Part shown: one piece after another, positions 1 to 5,266 of the stretch
Layout: each line of letters begins with the position of its first letter
How positions within the stretch are numbered: the first letter of the stretch is position 1
Assembly: GCA_023427575.1 (NCBI GenBank)
Contig: JAEZAY010000523.1
Coordinates: 1-5,266, forward strand
Direction of reading: 5' to 3'
Source of the DNA: Bacteroidota bacterium
Lineage (GTDB): Bacteria; Bacteroidota; Bacteroidia; Chitinophagales; Chitinophagaceae
Length of the DNA stretch: 5,266 nt
Made by a program: the position numbers and the translations under genes
Notes under the pieces: model-generated
Told to the model about the DNA's origin: nothing
What the model saw: only the letters and a program-made list of their open reading frames with translations
Database searches by the model: none

Positions 1-252
1 TTTCCGCATCAGACCGGCAATCGGTTTAAAGTAGATCCCCTCCAGGGTCCTGTCTGCTCTGGTTTCCTTCTTTTCATGCGCGACCATCAAGATTCCAATT
101 ACCGGGAATACATCCGCTTCAATAAAAGCGGCTTTCAGGCGAACAGCATTATAAAAAGGCAGTTCTTTTTCATAGTCGTTGTGCGCAAATATTTTTACCT
201 GCGCGTAAACCGATTGGGAACCGGCCAGAAGAAGTAGGAATAGTTTTTTCAT
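1..252 (-). CDS. Secreted phosphodiesterase of the GDPD/PI-PLC-like (AIM6-like) family, N-terminal part only
   Basis: The frame is open from an ATG at 252 down to the window edge and gives 84 residues; the rest lies outside. Residues 1-18 form a signal peptide (two Lys, a Leu-rich core, then VYAQ), so the mature protein should be periplasmic or secreted. The mature part starts with AHNDYE, followed by FIEADVF at 43-49 and VAHE at 57-60, then a RTLEGIYF stretch at 68-75. His24, Glu45, Asp47 and His59 occupy the places of the catalytic and metal-binding residues of the TIM-barrel glycerophosphodiester phosphodiesterase superfamily. The HND opening and the RTLE..Y segment match the AIM6-like branch, usually annotated as phosphatidylinositol-specific phospholipase C / glycerophosphodiester phosphodiesterase family protein. 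The substrate of that branch is not established, so phosphodiester cleavage is an inference from the fold. The start is fixed by the signal peptide. It is divergent from the small lipoprotein gene at 362. Confidence 0.85.
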   Translation of the reverse strand, partial: MKKLFLLLLAGSQSVYAQVKIFAHNDYEKELPFYNAVRLKAAFIEADVFPVIGILMVAHEKKETRADRTLEGIYFKPIAGLMRK

Positions 253-361
253 TCTTTAATGAAATTGTTCATGAATCAAATTGAGTTGCAAGACCATTAT
301 TTCTTAGAGCAAACAGATGGCCCGCTGGTCTGGAATTAATTACATTCTAAAAATCGAATTT

Positions 362-541
362 ATGAGATCCATATTTTTCCTGTTTATGATAGCCATTTTT
401 ATCGCCTGCGAATCGCCTGAACAGGCAACCGGTACCAGTTCGCCCGATTCGTTAAGCCTGGATCCGAACCGTTCAAAAGTGGAAACAGATACCACCATGC
501 ACCGCGATTCTATACCTGGTGGAACCGCTATTGAACCCTGA
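362..541 (+). CDS. Small orphan lipoprotein, 59 residues
   Basis: I do not recognise a family. Residues 1-16 form a lipoprotein signal: MRS, a strongly hydrophobic core, then FIAC with the lipidation cysteine at Cys16. The mature part is only about 44 residues. It is hydrophilic and rich in Ser, Thr, Asp and Pro, with no predicted globular motif, and it ends GGTAIEP. Glu follows the cysteine, with a second Glu three residues later. Bacteroidota often use acidic residues near the lipidated cysteine for surface export, but this is too weak to place the protein. A longer frame begins at an ATG at 317, but that start would bury the lipobox at residue 31, so the ATG at 362 is preferred. The gene lies 61 bp before the metallopeptidase on the same strand. 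A run of eight T residues at 553-560 follows it, but I see no clear hairpin before the run. The lipobox argues that the gene is real; its function is unknown. Confidence 0.65.
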   Translation: MRSIFFLFMIAIFIACESPEQATGTSSPDSLSLDPNRSKVETDTTMHRDSIPGGTAIEP

Positions 542-602
542 GGATGGTACTGTTTTTTTTGGATAACTTGTATAAATATCATTCATTCTAAATATCAAAC
601 CT

Positions 603-1448
603 ATGCTTTGGAAAGGAAGGCAACAAAGTACAAATGTAGATGATCGCAGAGGCATGTCGGGCGGACAGTTCGCTGTTGGTGGCGGTGTAATTGGGGTCAT
701 CATTTTATTATTAAATTTTTTCCTGGGCGGCGATGGATCTTCCATACCTGAAATGATGCCGGGACAGCAGCAGGCTACCCAGCTTTCGCCGCAGGCTCAA
801 CAGGAAGACGATGAAAGAGCGGAATTTGTAGGTGTGGTTTTAAAGGAAACGGAAGATGTATGGAATGAAATCTTCCGGCAGGCAGGCCAGCAGTACCAGG
901 AACCAACCCTTGTTCTATTCCGCGATTTTGTACAATCGGGATGTGGTGGCGCCAGCTCCCAATCGGGGCCTTTTTATTGCCCTGCCGATCAGAGACTTTA
1001 CATCGATTTGTCGTTTTATGAAGATCTTCAGACCCGCTTCAAAGCACCCGGCGATTTTGCTATGGCCTATGTGGTTGCCCATGAGGTGGGTCATCATATT
1101 CAAACTTTACTGGGCACTTCCCAAAAGGTTAACCGCGCACGTCAATCACTTAGCGAAGGCGAAGGAAATAAAATGTCGGTAAAACTGGAACTTCAGGCCG
1201 ATTTCCTTGCCGGCGTATGGGCGCATCATACCCAGCGTACAAAGGGTATCCTGGAAGAAGGGGATATTGAAGAAGCGCTGAATGCGGCAAATGCCATCGG
1301 CGATGACCGGCTGCAGCGGCAATCGCAGGGCCGGGTAGTGCCCGATGCGTTTACTCATGGAACTTCCGCGCAAAGAATGTACTGGTTTAAAAAGGGCTAT
1401 GAAACAGGCGATATCCGCCAGGGCGATACCTTCAATTCTGAATTCTGA
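603..1448 (+). CDS. ypfJ: YpfJ-type neutral zinc metallopeptidase (Zn_peptidase family), membrane-anchored
   Basis: A 281-residue protein matching the family of E. coli YpfJ along its whole length. The N-terminus MLWKGRQQS..VDDRRG is the family's characteristic cytoplasmic opening, which also fixes the start. It is followed by a glycine-rich stretch and a single transmembrane helix at about 26-42. A Gln-rich linker (about 54-68) leads to the extracytoplasmic catalytic domain from about residue 73. HEVGHH at 160-165 is the HExxH zinc site (His160, Glu161, His164). LELQAD at 195-200 supplies the likely third ligand, Glu196, with the conserved Asp200. Cys114 and Cys126 are the family's conserved pair and may form a disulfide. 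The C-terminus carries the typical DAFTHGTSAQR..WF..GY segment at 248-266. All expected catalytic residues are present, so it should be an active peptidase, but physiological substrates of the family are unknown. The next gene begins 62 bp downstream on the same strand and may be co-transcribed. Confidence 0.93.
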   Translation: MLWKGRQQSTNVDDRRGMSGGQFAVGGGVIGVIILLLNFFLGGDGSSIPEMMPGQQQATQLSPQAQQEDDERAEFVGVVLKETEDVWNEIFRQAGQQYQEPTLVLFRDFVQSGCGGASSQSGPFYCPADQRLYIDLSFYEDLQTRFKAPGDFAMAYVVAHEVGHHIQTLLGTSQKVNRARQSLSEGEGNKMSVKLELQADFLAGVWAHHTQRTKGILEEGDIEEALNAANAIGDDRLQRQSQGRVVPDAFTHGTSAQRMYWFKKGYETGDIRQGDTFNSEF

Positions 1449-1510
1449 TTTGCTACCACGATAACCGGTGACCGAAAACGGCATACGGGTAATTTGGCTA
1501 TCCATACTTC

Positions 1511-3232
1511 ATGCTTTACAATCTGGAACCTAAACAGAAAACGGCGATTCTTTCGGGGATATTAGTGGGGATGTTCCTTAGCGCGCTTACCAGTACGGTT
1601 GTTAGTACGGCCATGCCCACCATCATCGCCGATCTCGGCGGGATGGAATATTTGAGTTGGGCGCTGACGGCTTATATGCTTAGCTCCACGGTTTCCATGC
1701 CGATAGCGGGAAAGCTGTCGGACATGTTCGGACGAAAACCATTTTACATCGGCGGCATCCTGATTTTCCTGCTCGGAAATATTTTGTGTGGAACCTCTCA
1801 TTCCCTTACCTCCTTTGTAATCTACCGGGCCATTGCCGGAATTGGCGGCGGCGTAATGCAGGCAAATGCGATGACCATCATTGCCGATCTGTACCCACCG
1901 GCAAAAAGGGGGAAATACCAGGGCATGATCGGGGCGGTATTCGGAATTGCCAGCGTGATTGGGCCAGTAACAGGAGGCTATATTACCGATCAGTGGGACT
2001 GGCACTGGGTGTTCTGGATAAACATCCCGATTGGTCTCATCGCGATTTTCATACTGGCCTATGCGTTGCCAGGGTTTACCTTATCTAACAGGAAGGCTAA
2101 AATTGATTATGCCGGTGCCGCTTTTCTAATCGCAGCTTTCACGCCTATGCTGATCGCTTTCACCTGGGCCGGAGCGCAATATGACTGGCTGTCGGCACCG
2201 GTTCTTTCACTGCTGGGGGTATCGCTGCTTGCGCTGATCGTTTTCCGGCACATCGAAAAAAGGGCTGCCGAACCCATCATCCCTCTTACCCTGTTCCATA
2301 ACCGAATATTCAATGTATCCGTTATTACCGCATTTCTGATGTCGGTTTCGATGTTCGGGACCCTGATGTACATTCCTATGTATATCCAGGGAGTAAAAGA
2401 TTACTCTGCTTCGGGATCCGGCATTGCCATAGCACCCATGATGGGCGGGATGGTACTGGCTACTGTTGTCAGCGGACAAATTGTAACCCGAACCGGGAAA
2501 TACAAAAAACTGATCATCGCGGGTTTTATTATCATGACCCTTTCCATGGTCATGCTGAGCATAATGAACGAGCATAGTTCTGTTCAGGTCCTGATTCTCA
2601 GTATGGTGTTTTTTGGGATTGGGCTTGGTACGGCCATTCCAATTTTTGTGGTAGTGGTTCAGAGTGCATTTCCGCACTCCCAGGTTGGAATTGTAACCGC
2701 GGGCCTGCAGTTTTTCCGAAGCATAGGAGGCACTTTTGGCGTGGCATTAATGGGTTCCATCATTAACACCCGGTTTGGAGATGCCGCCCTCGACCTGCTT
2801 CCTGCCAGTACGCGAAAAAATTTTACCGAAGCTGAACTGAATCTTTTTAAAACTCCGCAAGCCTTATTTAATCAGGATACGGTTACCGAAGTGCTGGAAG
2901 CAGCAAGCCCCGAAAATAAAACCATTATTTCGGCGGCAATTCTGAATCTGCGGGCTGTACTTTCAGATGCTTTTCACCATATCTTCCTGCTGAGTGTAAT
3001 CGTTATTGCGGCGGCATTGATCCTGTCTTTTTTCCTGGAAGAAATTCCATTGAGGTCGAGCAATCATACCCCCGCCGAACAATCCGGCATGGAAATGATG
3101 GCCGATGGATCGGCGATTCCGGGCATCATTATTCCGGTAGAAGGCCAGCCCGATATACTGGACGGAACAGACCCTCCGCATGCAAGACCCAGCCGTTCGG
3201 CGCATCGGTCGGCGCCGCTCAATAAGCCCTGA
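1511..3232 (+). CDS. DHA2-family (EmrB/QacA-type) MFS multidrug efflux transporter, 14 helices
   Basis: A 573-residue inner-membrane protein with the layout of drug:H+ antiporter family 2. STVVSTAMPTIIADLGG in and after helix 1 is followed by LSWALTAYML leading into helix 2. Motif A is GKLSDMFGRK at 67-76. Motif B is YRAIAGIGGG at 105-114, with Arg106 the residue linked to proton coupling. Motif C, GAVFGIASVIGPVTGG at 141-156, is the hallmark of antiporters and implies export. WDWHWVFWINIP at 162-173 and the FFRSIGGTFGVALMGS block at 401-416 are also typical of DHA2. A long hydrophilic loop (about 421-480) precedes the last helix at about 490-508. Two features are unusual. The acidic residue common in helix 1 of this family is Thr27 here. 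A hydrophilic tail of about 60 residues (514-573), rich in Pro, Ser, Arg and His at its end, follows helix 14. The likely role is proton-driven export of toxic or amphiphilic compounds, but substrates cannot be read from the sequence. No Shine-Dalgarno sequence precedes the ATG. The gene is convergent with the sugar porter. Confidence 0.93.
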   Translation: MLYNLEPKQKTAILSGILVGMFLSALTSTVVSTAMPTIIADLGGMEYLSWALTAYMLSSTVSMPIAGKLSDMFGRKPFYIGGILIFLLGNILCGTSHSLTSFVIYRAIAGIGGGVMQANAMTIIADLYPPAKRGKYQGMIGAVFGIASVIGPVTGGYITDQWDWHWVFWINIPIGLIAIFILAYALPGFTLSNRKAKIDYAGAAFLIAAFTPMLIAFTWAGAQYDWLSAPVLSLLGVSLLALIVFRHIEKRAAEPIIPLTLFHNRIFNVSVITAFLMSVSMFGTLMYIPMYIQGVKDYSASGSGIAIAPMMGGMVLATVVSGQIVTRTGKYKKLIIAGFIIMTLSMVMLSIMNEHSSVQVLILSMVFFGIGLGTAIPIFVVVVQSAFPHSQVGIVTAGLQFFRSIGGTFGVALMGSIINTRFGDAALDLLPASTRKNFTEAELNLFKTPQALFNQDTVTEVLEAASPENKTIISAAILNLRAVLSDAFHHIFLLSVIVIAAALILSFFLEEIPLRSSNHTPAEQSGMEMMADGSAIPGIIIPVEGQPDILDGTDPPHARPSRSAHRSAPLNKP

Positions 3233-3236
3233 AATA

Positions 3237-3267
3237 AATCCGAATTCTTCGTTTAAGCATTCGGGTT
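3237..3267. terminator. Possible bidirectional hairpin terminator between convergent genes
   Basis: AATCCGAAT at 3237-3245 can pair with ATTCGGGTT at 3259-3267. This gives a 9-bp stem with one G-U pair and a 13-base loop, starting 5 bases after the efflux-gene stop and ending 21 bases before the sugar-porter stop. The position in a 56-bp convergent gap suits termination from both sides. On the minus strand the stem is followed by a moderately U-rich stretch (TATTTC); on the plus strand there is no U run. A second, alternative 6-bp pairing (GTTTAA at 3251-3256 with TTAAAC at 3266-3271) overlaps it. The structure is visible, but its function is inferred and the stem is only moderately strong. 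Confidence 0.35.
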
Positions 3268-3288
3268 AAACCGTCAGTGCGTCCCTTA

Positions 3289-4617
3289 TTATCCTTCAAT
3301 TCCCAGTTCTTCCTGGATTTTTTCAAGTGATTTGCCCTTGGTTTCCGGCAGCCATTTCCAAACGAATATCAAATGCAGGAGCATCATCGCGGCAAAGAAC
3401 AGAAAGGCATACATGCCTCCGTTTGGAATGTTTTCAGCTATGATCGGGAATACCCAGGATAAGGCGGCCGCCATAATCCAGTGCGTAAAGCTTCCGAGCG
3501 ATTGCCCTTTTGCCCGAACCTGATTTGGAAATATTTCGGAGATAAATACCCAGATAACCGCGCCCTGAGAAAATCCGAAGAAGGCGATAAAGCCGATCAG
3601 ATAAAACATCATCTGGTATCCCGAAGAGTCGCCCGTCTCGGCGCTGGTGAATGAAAATGCTGCCAGGGCCAGAAAGACGATCATTCCCACAGATCCTATT
3701 AATAGAAGCGTTTTCCTTCCAAACCGGTCAATCATCGACATGGCAACCAGCGTGAAGAGGAGGTTGGTAGCGCCAATGGAGATCGATTGAAGAAAAGCCG
3801 AATCAGTACCAACGCCGGCCATTTCAAAAATGCGGGGCGCATAATAGATAATCGCGTTGATTCCGGCAAGCTGGTTAAATACAGCCAGTAATACCGCAAA
3901 CGTGATGGGCTTGCGATACTTGGATTGAAACAGCGATTCTTGATTTACCGACACAGATTCCCGGATATTACTGATTACAGTATTTGTATCGGGTTCGCCC
4001 AAACGCTGAAGTACAGCCGATGCTTTTTCGGGAAAATTGTTTAGTACAAGCCATCTTGGACTTTCGGGAATTGAGAACAGGAGAAAGTAAAACAGCGCGG
4101 CCGGTATGGCCATGATCCCAAGCATCCAGCGCCAGGAATCTTCCCCCAGTCCAATAAAAAAATAATTAGACACGTAAGCCAGGAAAATCCCGATCACAAT
4201 ATTCAACTGAAAAAATCCAACAAGCCGGCCCCGGAGCTTTGCCGGCGCGATTTCAGCAATATACATGGGACCTATAACCGAAGATGCGCCCACTGCCACA
4301 CCGCCAATAAAACGGCAAATGATAAAGGGCAGCCAGGCCGACGAAAGGGCGCAACCGATGGCCGATAAAAAATAAAATATTGCAACTACAAACAATACTT
4401 TCTTCCGGCCGTAACGCTGCGCCGGCACACCTGCCACAATGGATCCGATGACTGTACCAATTAAGCTGGAAGCAACGGTTAAACCCTGCCAGAAGCTGTT
4501 CAGCTCCCATAATTTTTGAATGGTTCTTTCGGCCCCGGAGATTACAGCGGTTTCAAAGCCAAATAAAAAACCGCCCAATGCAGCGATAAGGGCTATGCGG
4601 ACAGGGTATGCAAACAT
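3289..4617 (-). CDS. Sugar porter family MFS transporter (XylE/GLUT-like sugar:H+ symporter)
   Basis: A 442-residue, 12-helix inner-membrane protein with all sugar-porter signatures in order. GGFLFGFETAVISGA (15-29) is in helix 1 and YGRKK (69-73) in loop 2-3. RFIGGVAVGASSVIGPMYIAE is spread over 102-122 and leads to APAKLRGR (124-131). PESPRWL (184-190) marks the central loop. FNQLAGINAIIYYAP (247-261) in helix 7 contains the sugar-contacting QL.GIN core. DRFGRK (297-302) lies in loop 8-9. WVFISEIFPNQVRAKG (356-371) holds the Trp, Glu and Arg that match functional residues of XylE. PETKGKSLEKIQ (424-435) is the C-terminal signature. The length is slightly below that of E. coli XylE, and the protein looks complete. 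Two positions differ from the common pattern: Glu22 stands where most proton-coupled members have Asp, and Asn248 replaces the first Gln of QQL. It should import a hexose or pentose with protons. The divergent kinase gene suggests a hexose, perhaps fructose, as an inference. The ATG sits just before helix 1 as usual. Confidence 0.93.
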   Translation of the reverse strand: MFAYPVRIALIAALGGFLFGFETAVISGAERTIQKLWELNSFWQGLTVASSLIGTVIGSIVAGVPAQRYGRKKVLFVVAIFYFLSAIGCALSSAWLPFIICRFIGGVAVGASSVIGPMYIAEIAPAKLRGRLVGFFQLNIVIGIFLAYVSNYFFIGLGEDSWRWMLGIMAIPAALFYFLLFSIPESPRWLVLNNFPEKASAVLQRLGEPDTNTVISNIRESVSVNQESLFQSKYRKPITFAVLLAVFNQLAGINAIIYYAPRIFEMAGVGTDSAFLQSISIGATNLLFTLVAMSMIDRFGRKTLLLIGSVGMIVFLALAAFSFTSAETGDSSGYQMMFYLIGFIAFFGFSQGAVIWVFISEIFPNQVRAKGQSLGSFTHWIMAAALSWVFPIIAENIPNGGMYAFLFFAAMMLLHLIFVWKWLPETKGKSLEKIQEELGIEG

Positions 4618-4659
4618 GTTTGGTTGTTTTATTAATTAAATTTATCCGTTCATTACTAT

Positions 4660-4686
4660 AAACCCGAAATATAAATAATAAAACCC
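4660..4686. repeat. Two AAACCC direct repeats in the divergent promoter region
   Basis: The 74-bp gap between porter and kinase (4618-4691) is strongly A/T-rich, and its only C runs of three are in AAACCC at 4660-4665 and again at 4681-4686. The copies start 21 bp apart, about two helical turns, so both lie on the same DNA face. Such spacing could suit half-sites of a regulator controlling both genes. The units are only six bases long, and chance occurrence cannot be excluded. The gap also holds the 8-bp palindrome TTAATTAA at 4632-4639. Confidence 0.2.
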
Positions 4687-4698
4687 TGTTTATGCAAG
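4666..4698 (-). promoter_or_regulatory. Candidate Bacteroidota-type promoter for the sugar porter
   Basis: On the minus strand, TATATTTC (plus-strand 4666-4673) matches the Bacteroidota -7 element TAnnTTTG at all but the last base. CTTG (4695-4698) lies 21 bases upstream of it, within the spacing known for the -33 TTG/TTTG element. Transcription would begin roughly 40 bases before the porter ATG. The -33 element would overlap the first codons of the divergent kinase gene, so transcription of the two genes could interfere. It rests on a degenerate consensus in A/T-rich DNA, so confidence is low. Confidence 0.3.
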
Positions 4699-5266
4699 AG
4701 CCAATTTGGGGAATTGATCTGGGCGGAACAAAGATCGAAGGAGTTATACTACCATCAACAGATAGTACGAGCTCAATAGTAAGAACCCGAATCAATACCG
4801 AAGCGGACTTCGGTTACGATCATATTGTTTCCCAGATTGCCAAACTGGTGGCGATAATGAAAACGCAATCGGGTTTAAATCCATCTGTAATTGGATTTGG
4901 AACTCCCGGTGTTCTTGATCCCGATTTAAATACCATGAAAAACTGCAACTCTACGGCACTGAACGGGAAACCGTTGAAAGAGGACCTGGAATCGGCATTG
5001 GGCGTACCTGTTATACTTGCCAATGATGCCAACTGTTTTGCGCTGGCGGAAACCCATTGGGGCGTGGTACGTGAAAAAATACCCGAATCGCAAATGGTAT
5101 TTGGGATCATCATGGGGACGGGCGTTGGCGGAGGATATGTAATGAACAAAAAAGTATGGGGCGGCCGGCATGGCATCGCAGGGGAATGGGGCCATAATTT
5201 TCTGGATGAAAGCGGAGGGCCATGTTATTGCGGCAAGTCGGGCTGCGTAGAAAAAATCTTGTCGGG
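4692..5266 (+). CDS. ROK-family sugar kinase, Mak-type fructokinase-like, C-terminus beyond the window
   Basis: The frame runs from the ATG at 4692 to the window edge and gives 191 residues of an expected total near 300. IDLGGTKIEG at 8-17 is the N-terminal ATP-phosphate-binding motif. FGTPGVLDP at 69-77, and KNCNSTALNGKP at 83-94, form the sugar-side region. NDANCFALAE at 111-120 contains the probable catalytic base Asp112. MGTGVGGG at 141-148 is the second phosphate-binding loop. GIAGEWGHN at 161-169 supplies Glu165 for sugar binding and His168 for zinc. PCYCGKSGCVE at 177-187 supplies zinc ligands Cys178, Cys180 and Cys185. The NST.LNG.P segment, AGEWGHN and PCYCGK resemble E. coli Mak (manno-fructokinase) more than NagK or glucokinases, but ROK specificity is hard to read, so glucose, mannose or N-acetylglucosamine remain possible. 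It would phosphorylate a cytoplasmic hexose with ATP, fitting the divergent sugar porter 74 bp away. No Shine-Dalgarno sequence is evident; the start is set by the closeness of the DLGGTK motif. Confidence 0.9.
   Translation, partial: MQEPIWGIDLGGTKIEGVILPSTDSTSSIVRTRINTEADFGYDHIVSQIAKLVAIMKTQSGLNPSVIGFGTPGVLDPDLNTMKNCNSTALNGKPLKEDLESALGVPVILANDANCFALAETHWGVVREKIPESQMVFGIIMGTGVGGGYVMNKKVWGGRHGIAGEWGHNFLDESGGPCYCGKSGCVEKILS

Noticed and set aside
277..313. Possible promoter for the phosphodiesterase gene on the minus strand: TCAATTTG (277-284) with TTTG (310-313)
   Set aside because: The -7 element has one mismatch, but the spacing of 25 bases is longer than the usual range of about 17-23, so it is not called.
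553..560. Run of eight T residues after the lipoprotein gene as an intrinsic terminator
   Set aside because: I found no stable inverted repeat directly before the run; only a 4-bp match is present.
340..582. 80-residue minus-strand open frame over the small lipoprotein gene
   Set aside because: It has no signal or family motif and lies antisense to the frame that carries a clear lipobox, so it is treated as a shadow.
1490..1496. TAATTTG before the efflux transporter as a promoter element
   Set aside because: It has one base too few between TA and TTTG and no TTG at a suitable distance upstream, and transcription would start almost at the ATG.
2207..2677. 156-residue minus-strand open frame inside the efflux transporter gene
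   Set aside because: The protein is rich in His, Asn, Gly and Arg, as expected of the reverse complement of a hydrophobic membrane-protein gene, and shows no domain. The plus-strand transporter is unambiguous.
603..3232. Metallopeptidase and efflux pump as a dedicated peptide maturation and export system
   Set aside because: YpfJ-type peptidases and DHA2 pumps are both widespread housekeeping or accessory genes. There is no precursor peptide, modifying enzyme or immunity gene nearby, so adjacency alone does not support a joint system.
4637..4644. TAAATTTA as a -7 element for the kinase gene
   Set aside because: It matches TAnnTTTG except at the last base, but the nearest TTTG (4619-4622) is only 14 bases upstream and the region is generally A/T-rich.

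Overview
The window looks like an ordinary chromosomal stretch of a member of the Bacteroidota or a close relative (Cytophagales-, Chitinophagales- or Balneolales-like; no finer placement is possible). The grounds are the protein types, start codons that lack Shine-Dalgarno sequences but have A/T-rich leaders, one sequence resembling the Bacteroidota -33/-7 promoter type, and moderate GC content. There are no rRNA or tRNA genes, mobile elements, CRISPR arrays or phage genes.

Left part (1-541). A secreted phosphodiesterase of the glycerophosphodiester phosphodiesterase / AIM6-like type is read leftwards and runs off the window, so only its first 84 residues are present. Divergent from it, across 109 bp, is a 59-residue orphan lipoprotein read rightwards.

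Centre (603-3232). Two rightward genes follow: a YpfJ-type membrane-anchored zinc metallopeptidase with an intact HEVGHH site, and 62 bp later a 14-helix DHA2 (EmrB/QacA-type) drug-efflux transporter with a roughly 60-residue hydrophilic C-terminal tail. The lipoprotein, peptidase and transporter could share a transcript, since I see no convincing terminator between them, but nothing links their functions.

Right part (3237-5266). A convergent gap with a possible bidirectional hairpin terminator separates the efflux transporter from a leftward sugar porter of the XylE/GLUT type. Divergent from the porter, across 74 bp, is the first two thirds of a ROK-family sugar kinase most like Mak-type fructokinases. 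Porter and kinase form a plausible hexose uptake-and-phosphorylation pair: the porter imports free sugar with protons and the kinase traps it as the 6-phosphate.

I found no previously undescribed system. The points worth a second look are residue substitutions in both transporters, the unexplained tail on the efflux pump, the orphan lipoprotein, and weak repeat or hairpin signals in the intergenic regions.
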